A stretch of 64,000 nucleotides of DNA, taken from assembly GCA_037126765.1 (NCBI GenBank), contig JBBCBC010000033.1, forward strand, positions 13,406,085-13,470,084, read 5' to 3'. Source of the stretch: Stenogyne calaminthoides. Lineage: Eukaryota > Streptophyta > Magnoliopsida > Lamiales > Lamiaceae. Below the pieces are notes generated by a model that saw only the letters and a list, made by a program, of their open reading frames with translations, did no database searches and had not been told where the DNA came from. A program made the translations under genes and the position numbers. Below, in pieces: positions 23,936 through 35,291 of this stretch (positions are counted from its first letter, which is position 1; every line of letters starts with the position of its first letter).

Positions 23936-24195
23936 GTACGACATTCCATTAGTGATACCGATTACAATAGTCAACTAATACGTTTGGATGTGTTTATGAG
24001 AGACGACATTTCATTAGTGATACCGATTACAATAGTCAACTAATAACTTTGGATGTGCTTATAAGAGAAGACATTCTATTAGTGATACCGATTACAATAG
24101 TCAACTAATACATTTGGATGTGTTTACGAGAGACGACATACCATTAGTGATACCGATTACAATAGTCATCTAATACCTTGGATGTGTTTAAAATA
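23936..24195. repeat. 65-bp minisatellite, four copies
   Basis: ATTAGTGATACCGATTACAA recurs at 23948, 24013, 24078 and 24143, an exact 65-bp period, with few differences between copies. It lies just outside the GC-rich segment of the MULE. Confidence 0.92.
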
Positions 24196-24199
24196 GAAA

Positions 24200-24560
24200 A
24201 TAAATCATCATCGGCAGCATGTTCACCGCATCGAATGGAGACGAATCCCCAACTCAGGTCGCCACCATCTCGGTGTTTGGGGTGTTCGTCGCCACCCAAT
24301 AAAAAACTCAACGCCACTATCGCCGCCCCTCCGCCGCGCTCAAGTCACCGGCCAAAACATTCGAATCGCGACCACGACCTCCTCTCCCCCAACGAAAAAC
24401 CAACTCAAGGCCGCGAATCTGGACAAATCCACCGCAGATCCGCCCAGATCCGTCGCAGCATTATCGATCCGTTGAGTTTTAGAGTTTTTTTTTATGTGGG
24501 GTGTGGGGTGCGGCGGCGGCTCGGGGAGCGATGGCAGCTTTGAGTTTTAGTTTCTTGTGT
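24200..24560. other. GC-rich segment inside the MULE, possible captured sequence
   Basis: About 350 bp of C/G-rich sequence stands out from the AT-rich surroundings, with runs such as CGCCCCTCCGCCGCGC. It is open on the plus strand from about 24178 to 24543, but the translation is low-complexity (Pro/Arg/Ser) and matches no family I know. It could be a captured gene or promoter fragment, or a CpG-rich MULE leader. Confidence 0.35.
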
Positions 24561-24885
24561 TTGAGTTGAGTGTTGGTGGAGGGAGAGAAGGATGGGTTTC
24601 TTCCTTTTTTTTGGATGAGAGAATTTTTTTTTTTTTTTGGTGCAGAGAATCTTTTTTTTGGTGCAGAGAGAAGCTTGGAAGGAGATATGGAGGTTTGATG
24701 CGTTTTGGATTTCTGGCAACGTTTGATGAGAAGGAAAAATATAAAAAGTCAAAAACAGCTAATTATGTAGGGGGAAGGGTACTTTGGGAATATTTTGGAC
24801 CTTATAGTAAAATCATAAAGTGATTGGAGCTATGAGTAAAGCTTGATGATAAATGGTAGTTTTAAGTAATTATCCCAAGAATTAA

Positions 24886-25318
24886 ATATGTTGATATCAC
24901 ATATTGTTGTAAGATAATATTGAGAAGAAATTAAAAAAGAAAAGTAAAAAATAAAGTATTAATGTTTGGGAATCGAACCCCTAAACAATTGATTGAGTTT
25001 TGATTCTTAGACCACTGCGACAAAGTATGCCAAAGTTGAACTGTTTTTCCTTATATTGATTGTTACAATCCGAAAGAAAAACATTTGGAAATTTGGTTTT
25101 GAGGGTGTTCTAGCACCCATATTTGACCAAATTATTGAGGAGTTAAAACATTAATTTTCTGAAAATTAAACGTGATGAGATCGTTCTACTCGCGGAGTAG
25201 ATGATCGTAGTATATTTATTATCTCAAAATCGAATTTCGATGAGTGAGAAATTAATATGGGAAGATGAAATGTTACAACCTTTTGAGAGAGGAATTTAAG
25301 TGGGTAGAGGAAGACTTG
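24886..25318. other. Intergenic sequence, no gene seen
   Basis: AT-rich, with no conserved coding frame or repeat edge recognised. Confidence 0.45.
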
Positions 25319-25927
25319 TGTAGTATCCTATCCCACATTGGAAACAAGGAAGAAAATTTTCTTGTAAAAATATAATTTTATGCTCATGTTCTCCAAAATA
25401 GTGCATGTGGACCCTAACCATGAACCACACATGTGCGTGCGTGCGCCCCCCGCCCGCGCCTGATCCCAAGCCCGCGCCCAGGTTCTTGGTTCTTGGCAAT
25501 TGGCCTTTGGGGCTCATATATCTTTTTGGAGACCCAAAAACTCTAAATGAGTCAATTATTTTTTGGACTTAATAGATTGGGTGGTCCATCCGGAGTCGGC
25601 CCAGGAGGCATGACTATCTGTGCGATGAGTTGGACTCGGTCCAAGCTTATCTAGTTCGAATTTTGAATTCGAAATCGCAGGTTCGTAGAACTTGGACGTG
25701 ACTTCCTCCTCACGGTCAAAACCACCCACTAAGATCATGGGCTTCCCATGAAATCCTCAACCTCCACCTGAGCTGGTTCCGTCTATATACATCAAACTCC
25801 AGACTCTTTTTCAACACTCTGGTACATACGTTTTCCTGCGATCTGCAAAGCCTTACGCTGCTATTTTTCTGTCGTTCAGTGATATTTCTGTATACGTTCG
25901 TTGATAGTTTCTTCTCAGTGGTGTTGC
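25319..25927 (+). repeat. Possible older Copia LTR, split by Copia element C
   Basis: The stretch starts TGTAGTATCCTATCCCACAT; a 'CCCACATTGGAAA' motif near the 5' end is common in plant Copia LTRs. It contains GTCTATATACATC (25782-25794), a TATA-like box. After removal of the inserted element (25928-35291) it would continue at 35292 to about 35480 (...ATTTATAACA). No primer site, second LTR or clear TSD was found. Confidence 0.35.
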
Positions 25928-27471
25928 TGTTGGAATATAGAGGCACGTAAACACGTAATACATGCGCAGCGGAAATAAATAGTTCACCAACAACGAACAT
26001 ACAATTGCATAATTGAGTACATATAAACATAAAGAGAAATCTTACAACAGATCAAATGCAGATTTCTCAACTATGATATCCACGTAATCCCCGTGAACAG
26101 ATCTGCAAGAATTTGTCAGCGTTGAATATGAGACGGAATTTGCTAGAAAAATTTATATCCTAGATTTTATGGAGAAACTAGGTTTTCTTGTTGTAGTGAA
26201 TAATGAATCCTGGGACCTCATATATATAGGGAGAGATTAGCTCATATCTTAAGTAAATCTCTATTAGGAAGATAATTCCTAATCTTGAAAATCATATCTC
26301 AAAGATACGTTTTTCCCTACAGATATTTTCCTACAATAATATTCCATAATATTATTTTGGGATTCTTATTTAATTAAATCTAATTTAATTAAATAATAAT
26401 AATAATTAATTCCAAATTAATATATTATTAAATCTCCATAAATTAAATATTAAATCTAATTTAGTACTTAATCAACCAACTCTAATCCGTACACGGGAGT
26501 TACTTGTTGTGTGACCCATAGGCCCTCATATATCGAGCGATTAGTCAAACTAGTCTTAATTGAACCCTAGACAATAGATCAGACAATCTCAATATATGAG
26601 GTACGTTGCGAGAAACGTGCAACTACCTGTAACTGTAACATGGGCTATTGTGATTTCCTCCTTTCATTCACGAATACTCGATTAGCCTTGAACATGATGA
26701 AGTGTCTATTCAAATAGCTTAATCGATTTATCTCGAATCACTAATTGATCATTCGTGTCACCTTTGATCACAAAGTCCAAGGTGACGTGCATTGGCCAAT
26801 GACTTTGATCCAATTATGACGAGAAGATGAGTATTCTCTCTGAATCCACTTTGAGGAATGAATCATTATCTTGGCTCAACTACCACGAACATGTATTTCA
26901 TGATGAACTCAATCCAAGCCATATCTACCCATGGAAGGGTGCAAGCATCGGTCATGGTCAAAGTTCATCACTCCACACATGTCGTGCGTATTGACCTCAA
27001 GTCAAAGGAGTATCACATCGCTCCCACTAACCGAGACACCCGTAGACACATATAGTGTAACTACATCAAACGGTTGCTCGGATGGGTATACCAATACCCT
27101 CTAAGGTATTTGTGCATCCATCATGAGATACCTAGTATCTCGTAGTAAGTGAGATCTTACTACACTTTCTAAGAGTATGATGCAGATCGCACACCAATCT
27201 CCATTGCGTCATCGATATCCCATTCTCGATGATCCTTGATCGGGGCTGTTTGAGAATCACACTTAAATCATCTGAGTTCTCACGTACTCAATGACAGCAG
27301 TGATTCAAGGGAACACAGATAAGAACAAATGCAAACAATCAAACATAATATTCTAATAAGTGTAATGCCATACATGTAATATTAAATAAACAATAATATT
27401 AAACCAACACTAAATATTATCTTAGTATTATGTCCATACAAAGGATTGTCTCTAGGACACTAACACTAACA
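25928..27471 (-). repeat. 3' LTR of Copia element C
   Basis: 1544 bp, pairing with 33747-35291. The plus-strand phrase TATATATAGGGAG (26221-26233) reads CTCCCTATATATA on the element strand, a likely TATA box. Confidence 0.92.
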
Positions 27472-27485
27472 ATCTCCCACTTGAA
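27472..27485 (-). other. Polypurine tract of Copia C
   Basis: Minus-strand TTCAAGTGGGAGAT borders the 3' LTR. Confidence 0.75.
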
Positions 27486-27489
27486 CTAG

Positions 27490-30391
27490 AGCCAATCACC
27501 TACATGTCTAACCCCTAGACCATTGAAATGTCTAGTGTGTACATGAACGCTCAAAGCTTTGGTGAAAGGATCATCCAAATTTCCTTCCGTGGGAACACGT
27601 TCTAACTCTATCTCTCCTCTATCGATTATCTCTCTTATCAAGTGATAACGCCTTGGCACATACTTGTTTCTATTATTGGATCTCGGTTCCTTAGCTTGTC
27701 ACAATATAACTTTATTGGACAGTTGTCACTCGGAACTACCCCTAGTTCATTTAAGAACTATTTTATCTAGACAACTTCTTTGGTAGCTTCAGCCGCAACA
27801 ATGTACTCAGCTTCAGATGTTGAGTCCGCGGTAGTCTCTTGCTTGGAACTATTCCAACTAACCGCCCATCATTGAGAGTAAACACATAGCGTGACTGAGA
27901 TTTGTAATCATCACAGTCAGATTGGAAACTTGCGTCCGCATAGCCAGTAGCTACTAGCTCTGACTGTCCCCCGTAGACTAAGAAGTATTCTTTTGTACGT
28001 CTGAGGTACTTAAGAATATTCTTGACAGCAATCCAATGAGGTTCACCCAGATTCTGTTGGTTTCTACCAGTGATGCTGAAAACGAAGGCACATCTGGCCT
28101 AGTGCAGGTCATAGCGTACATGATGGACCCAATTGCTGACGCATATGGTACGTCCTTCATGTGCTTGATATCATTGTCTGTGGAAGGACAATCCTTCTTA
28201 GACAGTTTTATCCCATGACATGCAGGTAGAGAACCTCTCTTAGAGTTCTCCATCGCAAATCGCTTCAACACCTTATCTACGTAGGTGGACTGTGATAGCC
28301 CCAACATCCTCTTGGATCTATCCCTATGGATCTTGATCCCTAAGATGTAGCAGGCTTCACCAAGATCCTTCATCATGAAGGTCTTTGACAACCATTCTTT
28401 AAAGGACTGCATGAGAGAGATATTGTTCCCCATAATCAGTATGTCATCAACATACACAACTATGAAGATAATATTCTTCCCATGGCACTTCTGATAGACG
28501 CACGGATCTTCGGAGTTTCTGATGAATCAAATGATTTGACAGCCTCATCAAATCGGATATTCCAACTCCTAGAAGCTTGCTTCAATCCATAGATGGATCG
28601 TTTGAGCTTGCACACAAGGTTAGATTTTGGCTTTGAGATAAAACCTTCCGGTTGAGTCATGAACACTTCCTTATCAATGTTTCCATTGAGGAAAGCTGTT
28701 TTGACATCCATCTGCCAAATCTCGTAATCGAGGTGTGCTGCTACCGCAAGTAAAATTCGAATGGACTTGATCTTAGCAACTGGTGAGAAAGTCTCGTCAT
28801 AGTCAATGCCTTCGCGTTGACTATAACCTTTCGCCACCAACCTAGCCTTGTAGGTTTGTACCTTGCCATTTGCATCGGTCTTACGCTTGTAGACCCACTT
28901 GTAACCTATGGGTTTGACCCCTTTTTGCAATTCAACCAAGTCCCAAACTTGATTGATGTACATCGAGTCCATCTCGGATTTCATGGTTTCATGCCACTTC
29001 TTTGAGTCAACATCTAATGTTGCCTCAGTGTAAGTTTTAGGTTCGTCCTTATCCGGGATCTCCACGTCATCATGTTCCTCTACGAGGAAACCATAATATC
29101 TGGAGATCGGATTACGAACCCTAGTAGACTTACGGAGTTGTGGTTGTTCAGGCTGTACATTCTGATAGGGAAAATTTTATGGTACAGAGATTTCATCGTT
29201 GACCGGAGGGGCCTCATGATTGATGCTTCCGAATGCTCCTTGAGCACTTCCGGATGCCTCTTGAGCAGGAGTTTGAACAATGCTATTCTTATTTAGCCTT
29301 CTTGGAGTTTGTTGCTCAGGCATTACAACTCCAATTACGCTCTCTGACTGAAAGAGGATCACTATGTGATAAACTTCCACCATGTGAGCTACTGAATGCT
29401 CCCACCGATTCTTGGTCAAGTTGCTTTGACAAGATATCAGTCTCTTTGTTAATTTGTGGTTCTTGAATTTCTTCAAGATATATCGTCTTACGGCCTTGTC
29501 CCTTGAAGACATAGTCTTCTTCAAGGAATTTGGCTTGCCTAGAAACAATCATTGTTTGTTTCTCAGGAAGATAGAAGTAATATCCTCTAGTTTCCTTAGG
29601 ATATCCCACAAAGTAACCCTTTTCACCTTTTGATTCCAACTTATCAGTGAGCATCTTCTTCACAAACGCGGGGCAGCCCCACGTTTTCATGTGACTGAAG
29701 TTTGGCTTCTTGCCATGCCATAGCTCGTATGGCGTATGCTCAACTGATTTGGATGGAATCATATTCAGAATGTAGATTGAGGTTTGAAGCGCGTATCCCC
29801 ACAAGAACGTCGGAAGAGAGGAAAAACTCATCATGGACCTTACCATGTCTAACAAGGTTCGGTTTCTCCTTTCGGACACACCGCTCATTTGTGGTGTTCC
29901 AGGAGGAGTCCACTGTGAATGGATTCCATCCAACTTCAAGTAATCAGTGAATTCATGGCTAAGATATTCTCCTCCTCGATCTGATCGAAGAGTTTTAATA
30001 CTCTTACCAAGATGCTTCTCTACTTCAGCCTTAAACTCCTTGAATTTTTCAAAAGATTCAGATTTGTGTCTCATAAGATACACATACCCGTACCTTGAAA
30101 AATCGTCAGTAAAGGTGATGAAGTATTTGAATTGACCCCTACCTAGAGTGGGCAATGACCCACATACATCACTGTGGATCAACTCTAAAACTTCTTTGGC
30201 ACAAACTCCTTTCCCAGAAAGGGTTTATTGGTCATCTTGCCCTTGAGACAGGATTCACAATTACCATAAGACTCAAAATCGAATGGGGTTAAGTAGTCTA
30301 ACTTTCTTAACCTTGCAATCCTATTCTCATTTGCATGACCAAGTCTACAATGCCACAAGTAAGTTGGATTTTCATAATTACTAATTTTGAG
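27490..30391 (-). pseudogene. Copia C pol: integrase, reverse transcriptase, RNase H (frameshifted)
   Basis: The integrase core at 30182-29700 shows the D-D-E residues in HSDVCGSL, LRSDRGGEY and SERRNRTLLD. RT follows from 29065 (GYKWVYKRKTDANGKVQTYK; QMDVKTAFLNGNIDKEVF; SIYGLKQASRSWNIRFDE), and after a frameshift near 28460-28490 the catalytic box MYVDDILIM is at 28457. RNase H extends leftwards through ADSTSEAEY (around 27810) and DPFTKAL to about 27500. Further breaks lie near 30200-30310, 29316-29180 and 27980. Copia order (integrase before RT) is clear. In an active element this polyprotein copies and integrates the genomic RNA. Confidence 0.88.
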
Positions 30392-31687
30392 TCATTTGTT
30401 TTGTATATTAAGAATATTATGTCCACAATGCAATAAGTATAAACCATTCGATAAAGGAGCATTCCCATACATATCACCATTAAGCGAAAAATAACAATTA
30501 TTATTTGCAAAATGGAAGGAAAACCCTTCAATGTCTAACATAGGAATATAAATAATGTTGCGAGTAATAGAGGGAACAAAATAACAATTATTCAGTTCAA
30601 GTCTAAAACCAGAGGGTAAATCTAAAACATAAACGCCAACACGTTCAGCAACAACTCTTGCTCCATTCCCAACGTGTAGGACGACTTCACCCGGCCTAAC
30701 TGCCCTGCTATGCTTGAGACCCTGCACATTGGTACAAATGTGTGAGCCACAACCGGTATCCAATACCCAGCAGTTAGTATCATTTGTGGACATGTTTATC
30801 TCAATAATAAACATACCTATTACAGTGGCTGAGACACCCTGTGTCTTCTTTTCAGCTGCTAGAACCTTACAGTCCTTCTTCCAATGCCCCTTCTGCTTGC
30901 AGTGGAGGCATACATCCTTGTCCACCCTCTCCTTCTTTTGAATTCCACCTTTGGGCTTGAGGAAGTTTGACTTGGAGCCTTTCTTTGCCTTGCCCCTTCG
31001 CTTCTTCTTTCCTTTCGGAGCAGAAGAAGTAGGAGCACTCACCATGAGCACGGGCCTTTCCTTAGCAGTGGTTGATTCAAAAGTCTTTAGCATGTTATGC
31101 AGCTCGGGCATAGTCGATTCCGTCTTATTCATATTAAAGTTTACTACGAAACTCGAATATGAATCGGGAAGCGACTGAAGAATGGCATAAACAACAACAT
31201 TGGTGTTGAGCTCAATGCCCAAACGACCAAGTTTCTCGATCAGCCCAATCATCTTCAATACATGAGGTGAAACCTTCCCTCCTTCAGACATTCGTTATCT
31301 AAACAGATCTCTCATCACTTCATAAATCTCGGAACGAGATTCAGAATCAAAGAGATCCTTCAGATGCTTGATCATCTCGAAGGGAAGCATCCTCTCATGC
31401 TGCCTTTGCAACTCGGGAGTCATCCCGAGGAGCATAACACACTGAGTCTGGGAAGCATCATCTTGATTCTTCTTCTGAGCTTCGGCGTTAAACGCCTCGG
31501 CTTCTTCAGTACCAGCCTCAGGGGTAGCAGGGATTGGCGTGTCCAACACGTACTCAATCTTCTATTGCCTGAGCATCAAACGAACGCGTTTGGCGGTGCT
31601 TGGGTTGAGAAAGTTTGGCCCAACCAACTTGTTCGTTTCAAAACGCTTCTCAATGACAAGTTATTCATTTCAACAATCTTGCAATAA
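30392..31687 (-). pseudogene. Copia C gag and protease with in-frame stops
   Basis: The frame runs leftwards from about 31687 (MKNKLVIEKRFETNKLVGPN-like start) and is interrupted by TAG near 31562 and TAA at 31295-31297, both in the same frame as flanking conserved sequence. Gag carries a UBN2-type segment (GLIEKLGRLGIELNTNVVVY) and a CCHC knuckle (CLHCKQKGHWKKDC). The protease follows: NCWVLDTGCGSHICTN, with D-T-G active site. The pre-integrase segment runs on to 30392 (PLSNGLYLLHC). Confidence 0.88.
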
Positions 31688-33733
31688 ATAAAATAAAACG
31701 AATTAAAACACATAATTCCTATGATCAATATTCAAAGAATTCAAAATAAACATGATCTTTTCAATTTATTTTGTCTCCATCATTTTCACATACTTAACTA
31801 CTTCATCTAAAAAACTTAATTTATATATAATATAAACAATAATGGACTAGGATCCACATTACTACTTATCATAATCCCAAATGAAACGATCATTATAACA
31901 AAGATAACCGGTAGGTCTCCAAACCAATCAGTAACATCATGATTCCTAGTTTGTTTAACCTAGTTCGATCGATGTCACTTACCCTTTGTTTTTCAGGGCT
32001 AGCTAAAAAAAAGTTAAGTTGGTTTACAACCATCGTCGACGACATTACATGTCCCTATAAAAGTCCTGATTAGATGTAGATCCGAGCAAAATACGAGGGT
32101 CTTTAAGACTATCGAACGAAATCTCGGTTTCATTTTTAATTTTGATGGAAGACATCTTATCAAATTAATGAGAAAACTATATTTTAGTGAGGAACGTTTT
32201 AAAGAAGGCGGGGTATTAATTGCTTAATTGAGATCCAACATGTTAATCTACATCACGTTTGAGTAATTATTTGGCCGCCTACCCAAACATGACTTACACG
32301 GACTAACATTTATATCGGTGCCGTCTACCCAAACAATAATACGGTCCGACAATTATTGGGCGCCACCTACCCAAACATTTATAATGCGGACTATAAAGTA
32401 TTAACGAATTAAACTAAATAAGTTAACCAAGTGTGATTTCAATAATTCTTTTAAAACAAATTTTAAAATCCAATTTTTAAATTCAATTTTAAAATTATTA
32501 AACTTTAATAATTAATCAAAATTATTAAACTAAATGAAAAAATCCAATTAATCCGTTTTTAATGTTGGTCTAACCAACAATCTTATTTCAAGTTTAGGTT
32601 TATTAATTCAAAAGTAATAAACAATTTTAATTTAATATTATTAAAATCTTTGAGGGGCTCAGGTACAAAATTCTAAAAATTGCACAGAGGGGCCTAGTGA
32701 AATCTAATTTCCAACCAGCCCCTCCTGCATCACAGCCCAATTCCCTAGGAACAATTCCGTCAGCCGGGGCAACTATTTCCAAAACCCAAATCCAATTTTG
32801 TTCAACCATCAACAATCATCAGTTAATTCATCACAGAAAACGTAAACGATGAAGATGGTCCCAAAACAAAACAGAGCAGTGAGGTGAAATAGCCGTCCCT
32901 AAGACGCTACAAATCAGAATCGCCGCCGCCTCCAAGGCGTTGCAAATCGGATCGCCGCCGCCTCCAAGGCACTAAAATCGAATCGCCGCAGCTTCCGAGG
33001 CGCTGCAAATCAAATCGCCATCGCCTCAAAGGCGCTGCAAATCGAATCGCCATCGCGGCGCGACCGCGTCTGCACCGCCACGAGCAACAACGAATCGTCT
33101 CTCGATTTCACGAGGAGGACGACATCGCCGCCACCACGTGTTGATAATAGATCGACGCGAAGTGGCATCTAACGCAGTGAATCTCAATCGCCGCCTCTGT
33201 GAACCTGGTTCGAATCGCGCCGTAGATCGAAACGACACAGCGATGCACTAACGCGAATCGAATCAGCCGTCGCTAGCAGCATCACGGATCCCCGCGACCG
33301 TCGCGAGGCGCGGCGTGTAGCCGCCGCCTCAAGCGACGTCGCGAGTCTCGGTCGCCAGGCACAACGACGCAGAGTTCAGAGGGCGGCGAAAATGGTTTCT
33401 TAGAGAACCAAGTATTTTGGAAAAGTAATGCAGGGAAGGAGACGACCCAAGGCACAAAATTGGCAAATGGACCGATTAAAATGCATCACAAGCCAGACGA
33501 GTATTGAATTATGCGGTGGATGTCAAAATTAATTTAATTCAATTTAATGAGCAGTTTGATTTCCAAAAATCATTTATTAATCCAACCAAAACAATAAACC
33601 ATGTGAATGGGTCAATACAGTAGGCGGCCAAAATATGTCAAAACCTTGGGTGTGTGACTTTAATTAAATAAATAATCCGTACCACACAATTATTTATAAA
33701 AGTAAAATTATGCAATTTAATCAAGATCCTGAA
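31688..33733 (-). other. Unusually long 5' leader of Copia C
   Basis: About 2 kb lies between the primer site and gag. It is AT-rich near gag and strongly GC-rich at 32880-33400, with a 32-bp tandem array. No conserved coding sequence was recognised; Arg/Ala-rich open frames in the GC-rich part look compositional. Confidence 0.6.
32911..33060 (-). repeat. 32-bp GC-rich tandem repeat in the Copia C leader
   Basis: Units start AAATCGAATCGCC at about 32911, 32944, 32975, 33007 and 33039 and contain CGCCTCCAAGGCGCTGC. There are four to five copies with a period of 31-33 bp. Each unit holds GGCG / CGCC inverted words. Confidence 0.85.
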
Positions 33734-33745
33734 GCTCTAATACCA
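33734..33745 (-). other. Primer-binding site of Copia C
   Basis: Plus-strand GCTCTAATACCA equals TGGTATTAGAGC on the element strand, the tRNA-Met site with one change. Confidence 0.85.
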
Positions 33746-33746
33746 T

Positions 33747-35291
33747 TGTTGCAATATAGAGGCACGTAAATACGTAATACATGCGCAACGAAAATAAATA
33801 GTTCACCAACAACGAACATACAATTGCATAATTGAGTACATATAAACATAAAGAGAAATCTTACAACAGATCAAATGCAGATTTCTCAACTATGTTATCC
33901 ACGTAATTCCCGTGAACAGATCTGCAAGAATTTGCTAGCGTTGAATATGAGACGGAATTTGCTAGGAAAATTCATATTCTAGATTTTATGGAGAAACTAG
34001 GTTTTCTTGTTGTAGTGAATAATGAATCCTGAGACTTCATATATATAGGGAGAGATTAGCTCATATCTTAAGCAAATCTCTATTAGGAAGATAATTCCTA
34101 ATCTTGAAAATTATATCTCAAAGATACGTTTTTCTACAGATATTTTCCTACAATAATATTCCATAATATTATTTTGGGATTCTTATTTAATTAAATTTAA
34201 TTTAATTAAATAATGATAATAATTAATTCCAAATTAATATATTATTAATTCTCCATAAATTAAATATTAAATTCTAATTTAATACTTAATCAACCAACTC
34301 TAATCCGTACACGGGAGTTACTTGTTATGTGACCCATAGACCCTCATATATCGAGCGATTAGTCAATAACGGTCTTAATTGAACCATAGACAATAAATCA
34401 GACAATCTCAATATATGAGGTACGTTGCGAGAAACGTGCAACTACCTGTAACTGTAACATGGGCTATTGCGATTTCCTCCTTTCATTCACGAAAACTCGA
34501 TTAGCCTTGAACATGATGAAGTGTCTATTCAAATAGCTTAATCGATTTATCTCGAATCACTAATTGATCATTCGTGTCACCTTTGATCACAAAGTCCAAG
34601 GTGACGTGCATTGTCCAATGACTTTGATCCAATTATGACGAGAAGATGAGTATTCTCTCTAAATCCACTTTGAGGAATGAATTCTTATCTTGGCTCAACT
34701 ACGACGCACATGTATTTCATGATGAACTCAATCCAAGTCATATCTACCCATGGAAGGGTGCAAACATCAGTCATGGTCAAAGTTCATCACTCCACACATG
34801 TCGTGCGTATTGACCTCAAGTCAAAGGAGTATCACATCGCTCCCACTAACCGAGACACCCGTAGACACATATAGTGGAACTACATCAAACGGTTGCTCGG
34901 ATGGGTATACCAATACCCTTTAAGGTATTTGTGCATCCATCATGAGATACCTAGTATCTCGTAGTAAGTGAGATCTTACTACACTCTCTAAGAGTATGAT
35001 GCAGATCGCACACCAATCTCCATTGCGTCATCGATATCCCATTCTCGATGATCCTTGATCGGGGCTGTTTGAGAATCACGCTTAAGTCATCTGAGTTCTC
35101 ACGTACTCAATGATAGCAGTGATTCAAGGGAACGCAGATAAGAACAAATGCAAACAATCAAACATAATATTCTAATAAGTGTAATGCCATACATTTAATA
35201 TTAAATAAACAATAATATTAAACCAACACTAAATATTATCTTAGTATTATGTCCATACAAAAGGATTGTCTCTAGGGCACTAACACTAACA
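33747..35291 (-). repeat. 5' LTR of Copia element C
   Basis: 1545 bp, near-identical to 25928-27471. Differences are mostly single-base, many of them transitions. Confidence 0.92.

Larger units (their letters stand above)
22372..24876. mobile_element. Mutator-like element (MULE), no transposase visible
   Basis: A perfect 9-bp TSD, AAGAATTAA, lies at 22363-22371 and 24877-24885. The termini are inverted and diverged but alignable over about 110 bp: the left starts GGGGAATTTACTATTAGATA and the right, inverted, starts GGGATAATTACTTAAAACTA. Both then share CTTTACTC, CTMTAAGGT and a CCCTT-containing segment. The 2.5-kb interior holds a degenerate CTGCACACC array, an (AT)n run, a 65-bp minisatellite and a GC-rich segment. 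No MURA-type transposase frame is seen, so it is non-autonomous and possibly a Pack-MULE. Confidence 0.85.
25928..35291 (-). mobile_element. Copia retrotransposon C, full length but inactivated
   Basis: LTRs of 1544 bp (25928-27471) and 1545 bp (33747-35291) start TGTTG[G/C]AATATAGAGG and end CACTAACA. Flanks GTTGC (25923-25927) and GTTAC (35292-35296) are a 5-bp TSD with one difference. On the minus strand come a primer site, a 2-kb leader, gag-protease, integrase, RT and RNase H, then a polypurine tract. Stops and frameshifts occur in gag and pol. The two LTRs are very similar over their full length, so this is among the younger insertions here. Confidence 0.92.

Noticed and set aside
24178..24543. 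A Pro/Arg-rich small protein gene
   Set aside because: The frame lies in a GC-rich stretch, shows no conserved motif, begins inside the minisatellite and has an equally open antisense strand.
24966..25030. tRNA-like GGGAATCGAACCCC
   Set aside because: No acceptor, D or anticodon arms can be formed around it; a T-loop-like word alone is not a tRNA.
26858..27055. A 65-residue open frame repeated at 34677-34874
   Set aside because: It occurs at the same place in both LTRs of Copia C, so its conservation reflects LTR identity; no coding evidence otherwise.
33026..33238. Arg-rich protein in the GC-rich Copia C leader
   Set aside because: Composition tracks the 32-bp repeat and CpG-rich sequence; no motif, and alternative frames are equally open.
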